DNA from: Planctomycetia bacterium
GTDB taxonomy: Bacteria > Planctomycetota > Phycisphaerae > Phycisphaerales > SM1A02
Length of the DNA: 7,125 nt
Reading direction: 5' to 3'
Assembly (NCBI GenBank): GCA_005799205.1
Contig: SYHM01000092.1
Span: 1-7,125 of the forward strand
The stretch's first letter is position 1. Every line of letters starts with the position of its first letter. Position numbers and translations under genes: made by a program. The notes under the pieces are model-generated. The model searched no databases. It was given only the letters and a program-made list of their open reading frames with translations, and had not been told where the DNA came from. Below are positions 6,885-7,125 of this stretch, in pieces.

Positions 6885-6960
6885 GGGATTTGGAGTCTAG
6901 CGTTCACGCAATGCAGGGGTGCAGAGCGTGCGGCGCGATCTCTCGTGCCCTCGCGAGCCC

Positions 6961-7125
6961 CTACTTCCTCGAGTACATCGCGGCGTCAAGAATCGACCAG
7001 AGGTGGATGATCCATCCCAACAGGAACCACCAAAGCACCGTCGCAAGCAAGAACATCACGACAGCCTTGATGAGCCGGCCTTGCAGCAATTGGCCCAGGC
7101 CTGGGATAAAGAAACTGCACAGCGC
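6961..7125 (-). CDS. C-terminal part of a small TM2-like membrane protein (5' end outside window)
   Basis: There is an open frame from the window edge to a TAG at 6961-6963, covering the last 54 residues. It begins ALCSFFIPGLGQLLQGR, continues with a hydrophobic helix (AVVMFLLATVLWWFLLGWII) and ends HLWSILDAAMYSRK. The pattern of a first helix, a PGLGQLxxG turn, a second helix and then a histidine/tryptophan stretch leading to an LDAA end is typical of TM2-domain and related small two-helix proteins, whose function is mostly unknown. Up to two membrane helices are visible. No long ORF was expected here because the start lies off the edge. It is 76 bases upstream of nuoH with no clear terminator between, so the genes may be cotranscribed. 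I do not assign a function. Confidence 0.7.
   Translation of the reverse strand, partial: ALCSFFIPGLGQLLQGRLIKAVVMFLLATVLWWFLLGWIIHLWSILDAAMYSRK

Noticed and set aside
6885..6960. Possible terminator between the TM2-like gene and nuoH
   Set aside because: It contains only a CTCGCGAG palindrome and short imperfect arms, with no T-run.

Overview
The window is ordinary-looking chromosomal DNA with seven genes, all on the minus strand and closely spaced. In transcription order, from the high-coordinate end, they are: the 3' end of a small two-helix membrane protein gene; nuoH (complex I subunit); a 72-codon gene of unknown function; radA (recombination/repair ATPase); pyrB (aspartate carbamoyltransferase); an outer-membrane polysaccharide-export lipoprotein of the Wza/OPX type; and an exosortase that runs off position 1. 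There are no RNA genes, insertion sequences or CRISPR arrays, and no gap over 300 bases.

The content suggests a Gram-negative-type bacterium with an outer membrane and an exosortase/PEP-CTERM surface-sorting system. Planctomycetota, perhaps Phycisphaerae, is my best guess. It rests on a two-SLBB export protein with a very long proline-rich insert, the scattering of usually operonic genes (nuoH without nuoI, pyrB without pyrC), the near absence of Shine-Dalgarno sequences, and the general style of the proteins. This is inference, not proof.

Region by region: 6961-7125 is a membrane-protein tail. 5526-6884 is a complete nuoH with an extra hydrophilic C-terminal tail of about 55 residues. 5293-5511 is the small hypothetical gene, 14 bases after nuoH. 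5091-5292 is a 202-base spacer that may hold the radA promoter. 3693-5090 is radA, best started at a GTG. 2772-3689 is pyrB, which starts at a TTG three bases after the radA stop and in the same reading frame. 2666-2771 is a spacer with a hairpin just ahead of the export gene. 902-2665 is the export lipoprotein, and 1-882 is the exosortase.

Functionally there are two themes. The low-coordinate end (export lipoprotein plus exosortase) is the edge of an exopolysaccharide/exosortase locus that continues beyond position 1. The rest is housekeeping: respiration, recombination and pyrimidine synthesis. I did not find a new defence or mobile system. The most unusual items are the roughly 208-residue insert inside the first SLBB region of the export protein, with a 12-bp tandem repeat and a small conserved-looking island, and the in-frame radA-stop-pyrB junction.
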